From positions 1-48,409 of the forward strand of contig NZ_JAGGLL010000030.1 of NCBI RefSeq assembly GCF_017874425.1: 48,409 nucleotides of DNA. Direction: 5' to 3'. The DNA is from Clostridium punense (lineage in GTDB: Bacteria; Bacillota; Clostridia; Clostridiales; Clostridiaceae). Under the pieces are notes generated by a model, which had not been told where the DNA came from, did not search any database, and worked only from the letters and a program-made list of their open reading frames with translations. Shown one piece after another: positions 27,501-35,788 of the stretch (its first letter is position 1; each line of letters starts with the position of its first letter). The position numbers and the translations under genes are program-made.

Positions 27501-27755
27501 AATTCCCTCTACCTTATCTACATCCTTTAAAGCTTCTACATCTTTATCTGTAAAGCCTAAGGTAGAAAGGAGTCTTATATCCATAAGCTTATAATCATCA
27601 AAATACTTGTCTGCTGTAATTTTCATATCTGGACTTGTAGCCTTTATTCCTGCAAAAAAGGCTACCCCTAAAGCTACAATTAAAAAAATGGAAAGAAATC
27701 TGCTAAAGCTCCCCTTTATTTCTCTAAAGGTATCTTTTAATAAGGCATTCTTCAT
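24507..27755 (-). CDS. FtsX-type ABC permease with long extracytoplasmic coiled coil
   Basis: A ~1080-aa permease with two FtsX/MacB-like membrane modules. One membrane helix near residue 20-40 (FLSIFLIVALGVAFFAGIK) leads to an extracytoplasmic MacB-like domain (~60-265). A long Lys/Glu/Gln-rich coiled-coil stretch (~265-525) full of E.EL..G..EL repeats follows, then three membrane helices (~557-680) and a second module with helix ~735 and three helices near ~960-1075. ATG at 27755 is chosen (GAGTGG 5 bases upstream); it starts 2 bases after the ATPase stop. The coiled coil suggests reach across the cell wall or coupling to wall enzymes, as FtsEX does; inferred. Confidence 0.88.
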   Translation of the reverse strand: MKNALLKDTFREIKGSFSRFLSIFLIVALGVAFFAGIKATSPDMKITADKYFDDYKLMDIRLLSTLGFTDKDVEALKDVDKVEGIFPTYSMDTLVKVEDRELVVKAIGMPLDKINSNDSSYINRTRLIEGRYPESSNECLVEKGRILTANIKMGEKINLYSGTEKPIDDSLKTSEFTIVGVVETPYYITFERGTTSIGNGKVNSFVMIPQEAFKIPAYTEVFLTVEDTSKLQTYDDEYMEIIKPVKEKLEALGKDRAALRYEDITSEARKELDKSKKELQEGEEKQKSELLAAYNKLQDGKRKVEEGEVSLKNEIAKFNKTIKSGEEELAKGYKNLAEGERQYKEQLQAFSEGKAIAEREFPLAEEKLKKAEGEIKVNEAKINQLKFLLNSGAILEGNKKEVEAEILAGEKALSEAKVQLEQGKKELQAKRIELSQGEIKLAEGRKTLDASKIKLDSENKKLQQGKKTAQNEFAAARKKLEDSKVELQKGQEEYEKGKRESDNKIAEGYEKIAKAEKEINDIKKPQWYILDRNTNLGFAEYESAADRIDAISQVFPVFFFLIAALVCLTTMTRMVDDDRIHIGTLKALGYGKLAIASKYLIYAITASLGGSILGFLVGFKVFPTVIFNAYRIMYTLPDVMTEFNVTYAVVATLFAVLTTTTATWMACYKELKVEPASLMRPKAPKAGKRIFLERLTFIWSRLNFTQKVTARNLVRYKKRFFMTVLGIGGCTALLLAGFGLKDSIIGIATKQFDELYQYDMSLELKEEVESSQAKNFGDEALNNPKISEFMFIREDNVDVGKDGTEKAATLIVPENFEDMKAFVKLRNRVDKSDIPFNEDSVVINEKLSKLLNVKVGDEIYIKRGETEKVNVKVSGITENYVFHYIYMSPKVYEQLYGEKLKFKQVLGKITDTSEVVQSDLSTELLKNDKITSVGFITNTSKNFEETIGSLNYVVLVLIISAGALAFVVLYNLTNINVTERLREIATIKVLGFYDREVSSYVYRENIILTLIGTSFGLLLGILFHRFIVSTAEIEFMMFGRTIKGLSYVYSAILTLIFSGLVNFVMYFKLKTIDMIESLKSVD

Positions 27756-27757
27756 AA

Positions 27758-28462
27758 TTACCACTCAATCCTTTCCACTGGAACAGGATTTTCATTTATA
27801 TCAATGCTATGAACTTTTCCATTCTTAACCTTAATAACCTTATCTGCCATAGGAGTAATGGCTAGGTTATGAGTAATAACAATTACTGTCATCCTCATTT
27901 CTCTACAAGTATCTTGAAGAAGTTTTAAAATAGCTTTTCCTGTATTATAATCTAGGGCCCCTGTTGGTTCATCACAAAGAAGAAGCTTGGGATTCTTAGC
28001 TAATGCCCTTGCTATAGCTACCCTTTGTTGCTCCCCTCCCGATAACTGAGCTGGAAAGTTATTTCGCCTTTCCTTTAATCCTACTTGTTCTAGTACCTTT
28101 TCTGGATCAAGGGGATTTTCGGAGATTTGAGTTGCAAGTTCAATGTTCTCTATAGCAGTAAGGTTTTGTACTAAGTTATAAAACTGAAAAACAAAGCCTA
28201 TATCCTGCCTTCTATAGGTAGTTAACTGCTTTAAATTATACCTACTAATATCTTTGCCATCTACAGTTATTTCCCCACTACTTAGGTTATCCATTCCTCC
28301 TAAGATATTCAGTACTGTACTCTTCCCTGCACCGCTAGGTCCTGCTACAACTACAAATTCTCCCTTTTTAATAGAAAAGTCTACTCCATCTAGAGCTTTT
28401 ATTTTAACTTCTCCCATCTGGTAGTGCTTTTTAATATTTTTCACTTCTATATAGTTGTTCAA
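27758..28462 (-). CDS. ABC transporter ATP-binding protein (LolD/MacB type)
   Basis: ATPase of 234 aa. Walker A is GPSGAGKST (~41-49), Q-loop FQFYNL, signature [15 protein letters not shown] (~140-154), Walker [13 protein letters not shown] (~161-172) and H-loop THN. The start is TTG at 28462, with GGGGTGA 5 bases upstream; no in-frame ATG is near. Translation is coupled to the FtsX-type gene that begins 2 bases after its stop. MacB-type systems do mechanical work outside the membrane and often act in antimicrobial-peptide resistance or envelope control; the substrate here is unknown. Confidence 0.93.
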   Translation of the reverse strand: MNNYIEVKNIKKHYQMGEVKIKALDGVDFSIKKGEFVVVAGPSGAGKSTVLNILGGMDNLSSGEITVDGKDISRYNLKQLTTYRRQDIGFVFQFYNLVQNLTAIENIELATQISENPLDPEKVLEQVGLKERRNNFPAQLSGGEQQRVAIARALAKNPKLLLCDEPTGALDYNTGKAILKLLQDTCREMRMTVIVITHNLAITPMADKVIKVKNGKVHSIDINENPVPVERIEW

Positions 28463-28542
28463 TTAACTCACCCCTAATTCTATCTGAAATTTATATTTCA
28501 CAAAGGAAGTTCCTATTCAATTTGAATTTCTTAACTAAAAAT

Positions 28543-28578
28543 AAAAATTAGCAAGGCACAATTTCCTTGCTAATTTTT
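28543..28578. terminator. Terminator hairpin
   Basis: AAAAATTAGCAAGG and CCTTGCTAATTTTT form a perfect 14-bp stem with an 8-base loop. It probably ends transcription of the decayed gene at 28689-28902. Confidence 0.85.
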
Positions 28579-28688
28579 ATTATACTCCACCAAAAGTATT
28601 TTAGAATGAAATTTTTATTATATTTTCATAAAATTATAACTCTTAGTTAGTGATCTGTTAAATATAGATATAATTTGAAATTTTAAGT

Positions 28689-28902
28689 TTACTCACTTAA
28701 TAGTCCTAATATTGTAGACTTATTGTGTATAACTAACTCTCCATTTTTTTGTGAAGATATTTCTCCTATAGATAAAGCTCCCTCTACAGGATACTTCAAT
28801 TTACTTTGAAAATTCTTCAATATGCTGTGATGAATTTTCTCCCACTAAAATCATTAATTCCTCTGATGGTTTTACCTCTATACTAGTTATGTAATCTTTC
28901 AT
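28689..28902 (-). pseudogene. Decayed small gene with one frameshift
   Basis: Read on the minus strand from the ATG at 28902, the frame gives MKDYITSIEVKPSEELMILV and ends ...HIEEFSK-stop. One base shift at that point continues as KLKYPVEGALSIGEISSQKN... to ...STILGLLSE-stop, which ends at 28689. The joined product would be about 70 aa with protein-like composition. In-frame codons before the ATG (TFDQ) also look coding after an upstream stop, so the original gene was longer. No family was recognised. It is followed by a terminator at 28543-28578. Confidence 0.55.
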
Positions 28903-29115
28903 TTGATCAAATGTTTATGAGTACAATCTAATCCCCCCGCTTCCCTAAGTTGTATAGTTACTACACTATATTATTACATAATATCCACTATCTTTCTTAT
29001 GCTTTTCCGATAATTTAACATAATTAATTCACTTTTAACTTATTAAACTCTACTCTAATAAATAATGATTAATAGTTCATACTATAAATGAAATCTATAT
29101 TTGGAGGTATGTACT

Positions 29116-29673
29116 ATGAATGAAACCATGAAAACCATATTAAATAGAAGAAGTATAAGAGCCTATAAACCAGAGCAAATCAAAGAAGAAGAGCTTCAAA
29201 CAATCCTTGAGGGTGGCATTTATGCTCCAACTGCAATAAATGAGCAACCTTGGCATATCACAGTAGTTCAGAACAAAGATTTACTAGATAAAATCAATAG
29301 AAGTTGCAGGGAAATGATGCAAAAATCAGGAAATTCAACCTTTGCAGAAAGAGCTAAATCTGATAGTTTTAGTGTATTTTATAATGCTCCTACTTTTATA
29401 ATTATTTCTGGAGATCCAAAGGCCATAACTCCTGAAATAGATTGTGCCTTAGCCTTAGAAAACATGTTTCTTGCCGCAGAATCTCTTAACATAGGTTCTT
29501 GCTGGATTCATGCAGTAACTCAACTTTTCTCTACCGAAGAAGGAAAATCCCTAAAACAAGAGCTAGGAATACCAGCAGAGTATAATACCTATAGCGCTGG
29601 TGCCTTTGGTTATAAAGCAATGGAAGCAACTGCTCCCACTAGAAAAGAAAACATAATAAATATAATAAGATAA
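29116..29673 (+). CDS. Nitroreductase family protein
   Basis: FMN-dependent oxidoreductase of ~185 aa. The N-terminus TILNRRSIRAYKPEQIKEEELQTILEGGIYAPTAINEQPWHI is the classic FMN phosphate-binding RRSxRxY region plus the APTAxNxQPW segment. A second flavin-binding stretch is NIGSCWIHAV. C-terminal GAFGYKAMEATAPTRKENII matches the family. ATG at 29116 is chosen (GGAGG 8 bases upstream); TTG at 29101 lies within the ribosome binding site. Such enzymes reduce nitroaromatics, quinones or similar electron acceptors with NAD(P)H; the physiological substrate is not evident. Single gene with its own terminator. Confidence 0.93.
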   Translation: MNETMKTILNRRSIRAYKPEQIKEEELQTILEGGIYAPTAINEQPWHITVVQNKDLLDKINRSCREMMQKSGNSTFAERAKSDSFSVFYNAPTFIIISGDPKAITPEIDCALALENMFLAAESLNIGSCWIHAVTQLFSTEEGKSLKQELGIPAEYNTYSAGAFGYKAMEATAPTRKENIINIIR

Positions 29674-29675
29674 TA

Positions 29676-29735
29676 AAAAGTCTGTGTTTTTCTTCGGATT
29701 ATTATTTTAAATCCTAAGAAACTACACAGACCTTT
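29676..29735. terminator. Bidirectional terminator after the nitroreductase
   Basis: AAAGTCTGTGT and ACACAGAC form the base of a long hairpin with inner pairing TTCTT-GGATT/AATCC-AAGAA, flanked by A and T tracts. It is shared with the convergent gene ending at 29743. Confidence 0.8.
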
Positions 29736-29742
29736 TAATAGT

Positions 29743-30696
29743 TTATGGTCTTAAACCTTTCCATCCATTATAATCATGAATAGCAAAGCCGCTGAAGGCT
29801 GGCTTACTTCCAAGCTTTCTCTTAACTATTTCTAACTGCTTGTTCATATAGCTCCTGCCTTCTTCATAAAAGGTCACAGTTTCAACTTCACTACTTTTAT
29901 TTGTTTCAACCCCAACTATAACCCTTTTACCACTCTTAGCTCCGTAAGCTAACTCATTTTTAACGATTTCAACTATCACTGAACCCTGCTCTCTATAAGC
30001 CATTATATTGACTCCATCAGAGTTTTTAATTACAAAATCAGCTAAGTTTTCACCTTCACCATAGGATGGCATTTCATCAAACCAAAATGGGATATCGAAT
30101 ACAACTGGCATACTAAGAGCTTTAGCTTTCTCATTTGCAGACTTCACAAAGTTTTTATACTTACCTATTGTTGAAGTTTGTTCACTGTTCCATTGACTCA
30201 ATATGTAGGGCTCCACATCAAAATGAATACCTTTAAACTTTTGTTCACTTGATACGGCGTTTTGGTACTTCTCAACCCAGACAAAAAAACTTTCCAAAGA
30301 AGCTTTTCCTTCTTCGTTGATATAATTAGGTGCCCCGGCTAATGCATATACTGATACTCCTAACCAATTTAACTCACTTATGAAATCCTTGTAATAGCTA
30401 AAATCCATATCTTTATCAATTTGAAGATATAACTCTGTTATCTTTTCTTTCTTTACGAAACTCACAACCTTATCCGTAGAGGTATAAATTTCACTGGTAT
30501 TCCATAACCAAGTTCCAAGAGATTGATTTACATTCTTTTTACCTAAAAGTGTCTCTTCTTTAACTACTTGAGAAGTTGCAGTAGAGCCATCATTCTTCCC
30601 TAAAATTAGGTCTAAAGATGTATTAGGGTTAAATACTGCGGTTAAAAATGATACTATTAGTATTAAATTAAATAAGTTCTTTTTCCTAAACATCAT
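29743..30696 (-). CDS. Secreted TIM-barrel-like protein under c-di-GMP riboswitch control
   Basis: A 317-aa protein with an N-terminal signal peptide/anchor (KNLFNLILIVSFLTAVF). The mature part reads like a glycoside-hydrolase-type barrel: WLWNTSEIY at strand 1, ELYLQIDKDMDFSYY, VSVYALAGAPNY, KGIHFDVEPYILSQW with acidic D/E at a strand end, MPVVFDIPFWFDEMP, DGVNIMAYREQG and RVIVGVETNKSSE. The D-x-E and E positions are candidate catalytic acids as in GH18-like folds. No known family name can be given. Its leader holds a c-di-GMP-I riboswitch, so it is likely tied to the surface/motility lifestyle switch. Confidence 0.75.
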   Translation of the reverse strand: MMFRKKNLFNLILIVSFLTAVFNPNTSLDLILGKNDGSTATSQVVKEETLLGKKNVNQSLGTWLWNTSEIYTSTDKVVSFVKKEKITELYLQIDKDMDFSYYKDFISELNWLGVSVYALAGAPNYINEEGKASLESFFVWVEKYQNAVSSEQKFKGIHFDVEPYILSQWNSEQTSTIGKYKNFVKSANEKAKALSMPVVFDIPFWFDEMPSYGEGENLADFVIKNSDGVNIMAYREQGSVIVEIVKNELAYGAKSGKRVIVGVETNKSSEVETVTFYEEGRSYMNKQLEIVKRKLGSKPAFSGFAIHDYNGWKGLRP

Positions 30697-30718
30697 ACCA
30701 CCCCCTTCTTAATTATTA

Positions 30719-30742
30719 GAATTCTCTTCCAAAGGAGAATTC
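30719..30742 (-). promoter_or_regulatory. Hairpin of the riboswitch expression platform
   Basis: GAATTCTC and GAGAATTC form a perfect 8-bp stem with loop CTTTGGAA, directly after the aptamer and before the ribosome binding site (AAGGGGGTGG). No T-run follows, so it is not a standard terminator. Confidence 0.6.
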
Positions 30743-30825
30743 GGTAGCTTGGCAACCATAGTATTAACCTTAGGCCCACAGCTTTGCGTCACTACTTTTC
30801 AGTAGCTTTGCCTTTCTCGTTTATG
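30743..30825 (-). ncRNA. Cyclic di-GMP-I (GEMM-I) riboswitch
   Basis: On the minus strand the leader contains GGCAAAGCTACT-GAAA-AGTAG (P2 with GNRA tetraloop, ~30812-30792), GACGCAAAGC (30790-30781), GGGCCTAA (30777-30770), a P3 arm with TATGG, and closing GGTTGCCAAGCTACC (30757-30743). These are the conserved elements of the c-di-GMP-I aptamer in the right order. It ends 46 bases before the ATG of the secreted protein gene at 30696. Whether it is an on or off switch cannot be told. Confidence 0.9.
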
Positions 30826-30911
30826 ATATTAACTTTATATTCGTATCACTTTTACCCCAGCTAAATACTATTTGAAAATTTGCACTATATTACCAGATTA
30901 AAAAGTTCCTT

Positions 30912-31094
30912 CTACTTAATTTCTCTTTCAAATATAATTTCAAAGTCCTTACCTCTTCCCTCTAAGCTATAATATAAAGGTAGTATTTGAACAAGTCTCC
31001 ATCCCTGTTTTGCAAATTCATTAATAATTTCCTGATGGTTATCCCCAGTAAAAAACCCGCCCATATCACATTTCACATATTTGTACTCATACAT
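30912..31094 (-). CDS. DUF4177 family small protein
   Basis: A 60-aa protein (MYEYKYVKCDMGGFFTGDNHQEIINEFAKQGWRLVQ...) with the DUF4177 pattern YEYK.V...GGF....HQEIINE.A.QGWRLVQI and C-terminal EIIFER. AGGAGGG lies 8 bases before the ATG. The family is widespread and small, and its function is unknown. It is a single gene between the riboswitch-controlled gene and the P1 peptidase. Confidence 0.88.
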   Translation of the reverse strand: MYEYKYVKCDMGGFFTGDNHQEIINEFAKQGWRLVQILPLYYSLEGRGKDFEIIFEREIK

Positions 31095-31378
31095 GCCAAA
31101 ATCCCTCCTATAATTTAATAAGATTCAACCTTTACAGAAATCTATTCTTCATATAAAGTGTTGTTAATTACATTATATTCCACATAATGCTGATCTACTA
31201 TTTCCTTATTAATAATTTTCACTCTAGTCTATGTGAAATTTTCACATTATCTCACTTTGTCCTGTGAATTTTTTACACTACTCTTAATACCCCATCCATG
31301 GCTATGAATAAAGCTTTACTCCAGCATACACTATAGTGGTACAATATAAGTATATTACTATGTATTGGTGGGATTGTT

Positions 31379-32431
31379 ATGAAAAATCAAAAAAGAATTA
31401 GAGATTATGACATATCTATCGGGAGAATGAGCACAGGAAAATTAAATTCTATTACAGATGTAGCAGGAGTGAAAGTTGGACATGTTACTCTTAATGATGG
31501 TGAACTTAAAACTGGAGTAACTGCTGTTCTTCCTCATGACGGAAACATCTTCAAAAATAAGGTCATGGCAGCTAGCTATGTTATAAATGGTTTTGGAAAA
31601 TCTATTGGTTTAATTCAAGTGGATGAGCTTGGGACCATCGAAAGCCCTATAGTTCTGACTAATACATTAAGTATTGGAACAGCTTTTGATGGGGTTTTAG
31701 ACTATATGTTAGAACAAAATCAGGATATAGGAACTACAACTGGCACTATAAATCCTATTGTTTGTGAATGTAATGATGGATACTTAAATAGTATAAGAAA
31801 TAGAAAAGTTGAAAAAACTCATGTACTAGGCGCCATAAAAAATGCTGATATAGAATTTGAAGAGGGCTCTGTAGGTGCTGGCACTGGTATGTGCTGCCTT
31901 GGACTTAAGGGCGGTATAGGAACTTCCTCTAGAATTGTGCCTCTTGATAATGAAAATTATACGCTTGGAAGCCTTGTACTTTCAAACTTTGGTATAGGTG
32001 AAGAGCTTCTTATAAATGGCATAAAAGCTGGTGAGAAAATTAAATCCTTGCTTTCTAAAAAAAGTGGAGAAGGAGATAAAGGCTCTATTATTATACTTCT
32101 AGCCACAGATATACCTCTTAGCGAAAGACAACTCAAAAGGATTTGTAAACGTGCAGTAGTGGGCCTTTCAAGAACAGGCTCCTTTATTGGAAATGGTAGT
32201 GGGGACATTGTTATTGGATTTACTACTGCTAATAAGATTGACCATTATGAAGAAAAAGCTATCTGTGACATGAAGGTTTTAAGTGACAACAAAATAGATT
32301 GGATTTTTAAGGCTGCTGCTGAAAGTGTGGAAGAAGCTATTTTAAACTCCTTAATTTGTGCTGATACTACTATTGGAAGAGATGAACATATGAGATATTC
32401 CTTAAAGGAATTTATTGAAGACTTACTCTAA
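31379..32431 (+). CDS. P1 family (DmpA-like) self-cleaving aminopeptidase
   Basis: N-terminal nucleophile hydrolase of the DmpA/BapA family, 350 aa. Family marks are ITDVAGVKVGHVTL, TGVTAVLPHDGNIF, GFGKSIGLIQVDELGTIESPIVLTNTLSIG, GSVGAGTGMCCLGLKGGIGTSSR and the autocleavage site GDKGSIIILLATDIPLSE. Cleavage between Gly235 and Ser236 would free Ser236 as the nucleophile. RAVVGLSRTGSFIGNGSGDIVI matches the C-terminal half. It probably acts on short or D-/beta-amino peptides in the cytoplasm; no signal peptide. GGTGGGA precedes the ATG. Ends in a strong terminator at 32527. Confidence 0.93.
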   Translation: MKNQKRIRDYDISIGRMSTGKLNSITDVAGVKVGHVTLNDGELKTGVTAVLPHDGNIFKNKVMAASYVINGFGKSIGLIQVDELGTIESPIVLTNTLSIGTAFDGVLDYMLEQNQDIGTTTGTINPIVCECNDGYLNSIRNRKVEKTHVLGAIKNADIEFEEGSVGAGTGMCCLGLKGGIGTSSRIVPLDNENYTLGSLVLSNFGIGEELLINGIKAGEKIKSLLSKKSGEGDKGSIIILLATDIPLSERQLKRICKRAVVGLSRTGSFIGNGSGDIVIGFTTANKIDHYEEKAICDMKVLSDNKIDWIFKAAAESVEEAILNSLICADTTIGRDEHMRYSLKEFIEDLL

Positions 32432-32526
32432 TTAAAGTAAGTAACTATGTCAAAGGAAATATTTATTAAATTCATATTGATTAAAGGCTGTTGTCCTTCT
32501 ACCCTTTGTTAATTTCATATTCATAA

Positions 32527-32576
32527 AGCCATGGATGATATAGAGCTTAGCCCTATATTTATCCATGGCTCTTTTA
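32527..32576 (+). terminator. Terminator of the P1 peptidase gene
   Basis: AGCCATGGAT and ATCCATGGCT enclose an inner stem ATATAGAGC/GCCCTATAT; the plus-strand tail is CTTTTATATG. It lies ~95 bases after the stop codon. Confidence 0.75.
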
Positions 32577-32714
32577 TATGCTTGGCTTTTTAGGTATTAT
32601 ACACCAGATTATTTAATGTTAGTTTTATTTATATGTCTAGGTTGAGAATGATTTAAGTTATTTATTTTAATAAATAACCGCTGGATTTTTATCTTATTGT
32701 TCTAAAATATACTT

Positions 32715-34109
32715 TTATTCTTCATAACAAATAACAGGTGTTCCAGGTTCTATGTTTTCATAGATTGTTTTAGCTAAATAAATAGGAGCATTAACACAGC
32801 CATGAGTTCCATTGTTTTTATATATTTGCCCCCCAAAGGAGTATCTCCAACTAGCATCATGAATTCCTATATTTCCATTAAAGGGCATCCAGTAAGTAAC
32901 TTCAGCTTCATAGTCATGACCTCTTAAAGTTGAACCTTTTTCCTTATAGTTAAGCATATATATTCCTAGTTTAGTTGAATTTCCTCTATTAGGATTTCCC
33001 GTAACTACAGACCCTTGAGTTATAAGCTTCCCATTTTTATAAAACCATAAATGCTGTCTTGTTATATTAATTTCTACATAGGTATTTCCTATATCATTTT
33101 CCCCTCTTGTTATAGCTTTTTGAGTATATATGGGCTCCTTTTCCAAAGTGTCTCCATTTTTTATATTCTGAAGTAGTTCTTTAGTTTCTGCAGAGCAATC
33201 AATTTTCCATCCATAGAAACCACCTTTCACCTCTAAGGTTTTCCCCGTGGAGGTTTTAAGATTTCTTCCTCTACCAACAGTATCATACTTCTTGCTAAGT
33301 CCTAGCACGTATTCAAAGGCCTCCTTTTCATCTACTACTACCTCTAAACTTTCATTAACATTAAGCCATTGATTTATTGTATTTTCATCTAAAGTCTCAG
33401 TTTGGGTTCCAAAGATATAAGTAATTTTTGTCTTTATATATTTATTTAATAACTCTCTTGCTTCAATAGTTTTATCAGAGTTCATGGTATACTTTGGATT
33501 TTCATAACAGCTACTTTGGTTTAAATCTAGCTTAGCCTCTCCTTTTAATATACTCTCTTCTATAGCTTTAATCAGATTTTCTTTATTTACCTTATTACCG
33601 TATACCTCTTCAACAACTTCATAAGAGCCACTGGAATAACTAAAACTTGCATTTTTAGGCTCTATTATATCTTTATTTAAGCAAGCTAATTCACCTATTT
33701 TATTTTCTAAAATATCCTTATTATAAGTAAATAGATCTTCTATATAATATTCTTGTTTTTTTACTAAAGAAATTATCCACTTAAAAGAATTATTATTTTG
33801 GTAGGCTCTATAAATGCTGTTTTTTTCATTGTAGCTCATTTCTATATCCTGAGCTGATATTTCTTCAATTTCCCCATTTCTTTCAATTAATTGAAGCTTA
33901 TAATCCTTAATATAATTTATAATTTTATCATTTGCATTGCTCTGTGGTTTTAGCGATACATCCACTCCATTTATTATAATATTAAAAAAGAAGTGTTTAG
34001 CAAAGTACAATGAGATTATCATATATACTAATACAATTGAAGCTACTACAATAATAACGTTGCCAGTGATCTTGCTTTTAAAAAGCTTTTTTATACTAAA
34101 TTCTTTCAC
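32715..34109 (-). CDS. L,D-transpeptidase (YkuD) with peptidoglycan-binding region
   Basis: Membrane-anchored cell-wall enzyme of 464 aa. One N-terminal helix (~16-36, NVIIVVASIVLVYMIISLYF) leads to an extracellular part: a PG-binding_4-type region (~50-320) and a C-terminal YkuD domain (~345-464). The catalytic motif is THGCVNAP with Cys438 and His436, preceded by IHDASWRYSFGG (His417). It forms 3-3 cross-links in peptidoglycan or attaches proteins. Start is GTG at 34109 with AAGGG ~9 bases upstream. An IS element ends 54 bases before the start, so its native promoter was displaced; a hybrid promoter may replace it. Confidence 0.94.
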   Translation of the reverse strand: MKEFSIKKLFKSKITGNVIIVVASIVLVYMIISLYFAKHFFFNIIINGVDVSLKPQSNANDKIINYIKDYKLQLIERNGEIEEISAQDIEMSYNEKNSIYRAYQNNNSFKWIISLVKKQEYYIEDLFTYNKDILENKIGELACLNKDIIEPKNASFSYSSGSYEVVEEVYGNKVNKENLIKAIEESILKGEAKLDLNQSSCYENPKYTMNSDKTIEARELLNKYIKTKITYIFGTQTETLDENTINQWLNVNESLEVVVDEKEAFEYVLGLSKKYDTVGRGRNLKTSTGKTLEVKGGFYGWKIDCSAETKELLQNIKNGDTLEKEPIYTQKAITRGENDIGNTYVEINITRQHLWFYKNGKLITQGSVVTGNPNRGNSTKLGIYMLNYKEKGSTLRGHDYEAEVTYWMPFNGNIGIHDASWRYSFGGQIYKNNGTHGCVNAPIYLAKTIYENIEPGTPVICYEE

Positions 34110-34149
34110 ATATACTCATACCCTTCATCAAAAATACAATTTATAAAAA

Positions 34150-34179
34150 ATAATAACTAATTACCTAGATTTCGTACAA
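34150..34179 (-). promoter_or_regulatory. Possible IS-derived hybrid promoter for the L,D-transpeptidase
   Basis: On the minus strand TTGTAC (34179-34174), inside the IS terminal repeat, and TATTAT (34155-34150), at the edge of the flanking DNA, are 18 bases apart and point at the L,D-transpeptidase gene. Inferred from box matches only. Confidence 0.4.
34154..34163. repeat. Target-site duplication, left copy
   Basis: TAACTAATTA adjoins the IS end CCTAG; the right copy TAACTAATAA at 35789-35798 differs at one base. Confidence 0.6.
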
Positions 34180-35788
34180 ATATAAAATTTATATTTGTAT
34201 GATGTTACCTGTTATTTTTAACCACAATATTCCTTTGAATTCCAATCTTTTAGGCGGAGCCTTGTGGAAAAATAATGAAAACTTAAAAAAGGCAATACTA
34301 AAAAAAGCTAAATTATAACTTCCAATTTTGTATTAAATTACATGGTATAAACTTTGGTTTTAATCTCAAATATCTAAGGCTAATTGAATATACCTAGGAC
34401 TACAAAGTGCGTCAGCTATTAATTTTGATAGCTTCGTTATTGGAGGAATATTTACTTTAATTCCTTCGGAAGTTCTTTCAACAAATCCTCTAATATTGCC
34501 AATACGCTTAACGAGAACTCTTACCCCTATATTTTCGAGTTCTGTATCATATAGAATTAAAGATTTAAACCAACTTACTAGATTATGAGTTATAAATACT
34601 AGCCATAAGAATCCATAAATTCCATAGAACTCTTTTGTTCTAAGGTTTTTTATATGGTATACATTTTTAGCCATTTTAAAAAATGCTTCTATGGTTTGGC
34701 GTTTATTATAAAAGTGAAATATTTCTACTGCATTCATATCCTTGCTATTTATATTAGTTACGAGCATAGAATATTTTAGTTTACCTTTTGAGGATAGAGT
34801 TTGAACTATAATATTTCTAATGCCGTTGTTCTCAGGAAGTTCATAAACCCATGCAGCTTCGTCAGCTTGGATGTATTCTGAGTAATCTACTTCTTTAGCA
34901 ATATTCTTCGCAGTTACAGTAGAGTATGCTTTAGTAAGAAACTTTAAATCATCAATTGAATTTAACTTTTCAATATTTTCTACAGAACCAAAACCACTGT
35001 CAGTTCTTAGAATTAAATTTCCTGTATAAAGATGCTCTTTATACTTACACAAAATAGCTTTCAGTAAATCATCGAAGTGGTCAGAACAATGGGTATTTCC
35101 TGAATCTAAAAACATTGCAACTGTTTCAGAGGCTTCGCCTGTAAAGGCAGCGGATAGCTGATATCCACGTTGATTTTTCTTTTTAGGAAAATAACCTTTT
35201 TCTGCAAGTTTAAAGTTCTTTCCATTAGCAATTAATCCTGTTTGATCACAGTCTACGACTACTCGCGAATGCGAGTGAATTGAATTGCTATGCTCCAGAA
35301 AGAGTTTATTATGAATATCTTGAAATTGATTTATACTATCCTCATCAAATCGCCTAATTAACTCATTAATTTGTGATTGATCTGGGGTTATATCCATACC
35401 AAACATATTCATAGAAAGCTTTTCTAAACCTAGTTTTTCATTGATATCTTTAGTGGTTTCGCAACCAACAATAATAGACATTATTGTTGTAATGAGTTTT
35501 TGATATACAGTGTATTTAACTTCTTTCATTTTAAGCCTGAAATCCTCGAATGGCTTAAAGATATTAAATTTCAAACCAAACTGCATAACTGAAATTAACC
35601 AAGTGGAAGTAGTTTCTTCTTTACAGTTGTCTTGAGTAAAGGTAATATTGTTCATAGGGATAATACCTGCCTTTCTTAATTTTTCTGTGACAAGAAAATT
35701 ATACTTCAAGGCTTGGTATTATCCATTATTTATTTTTTGGAAACTATAATATGGAAACTACTAAGTTTTTGTTTGTACAAAACTTAGG
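34164..35788 (-). mobile_element. Insertion sequence, IS4/IS1380-like, 1625 bp, apparently complete
   Basis: Both ends carry related terminal inverted repeats: CCTAGATTTCGTACAAATA on the left and CCTAAGTTTTGTACAAACA on the right (read inward), 15 of 19 matching. They are flanked by a 10-base direct repeat with one mismatch (34154-34163 and 35789-35798). One intact transposase gene fills the element. A ~10-base target duplication fits the IS4 family better than IS1380 (4-5 bases). The one-base difference in the duplication suggests the insertion is not brand new. Confidence 0.75.
34366..35709 (-). CDS. DDE transposase (IS4/IS1380 superfamily)
   Basis: A 447-aa transposase. The first catalytic Asp is probably in VVVDCDQTGL, the second in LILRTDSGFGS, and the C-terminal signature YNKRQTIEAFFKMAK matches Y-x2-R-x3-E-x6-K exactly, so the DDE triad appears whole. 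The RTDSGFG motif is seen in IS1380-like enzymes, while the YREK spacing and target-duplication length suggest IS4. No frameshift is seen. Likely still able to act. Confidence 0.9.
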   Translation of the reverse strand: MKYNFLVTEKLRKAGIIPMNNITFTQDNCKEETTSTWLISVMQFGLKFNIFKPFEDFRLKMKEVKYTVYQKLITTIMSIIVGCETTKDINEKLGLEKLSMNMFGMDITPDQSQINELIRRFDEDSINQFQDIHNKLFLEHSNSIHSHSRVVVDCDQTGLIANGKNFKLAEKGYFPKKKNQRGYQLSAAFTGEASETVAMFLDSGNTHCSDHFDDLLKAILCKYKEHLYTGNLILRTDSGFGSVENIEKLNSIDDLKFLTKAYSTVTAKNIAKEVDYSEYIQADEAAWVYELPENNGIRNIIVQTLSSKGKLKYSMLVTNINSKDMNAVEIFHFYNKRQTIEAFFKMAKNVYHIKNLRTKEFYGIYGFLWLVFITHNLVSWFKSLILYDTELENIGVRVLVKRIGNIRGFVERTSEGIKVNIPPITKLSKLIADALCSPRYIQLALDI

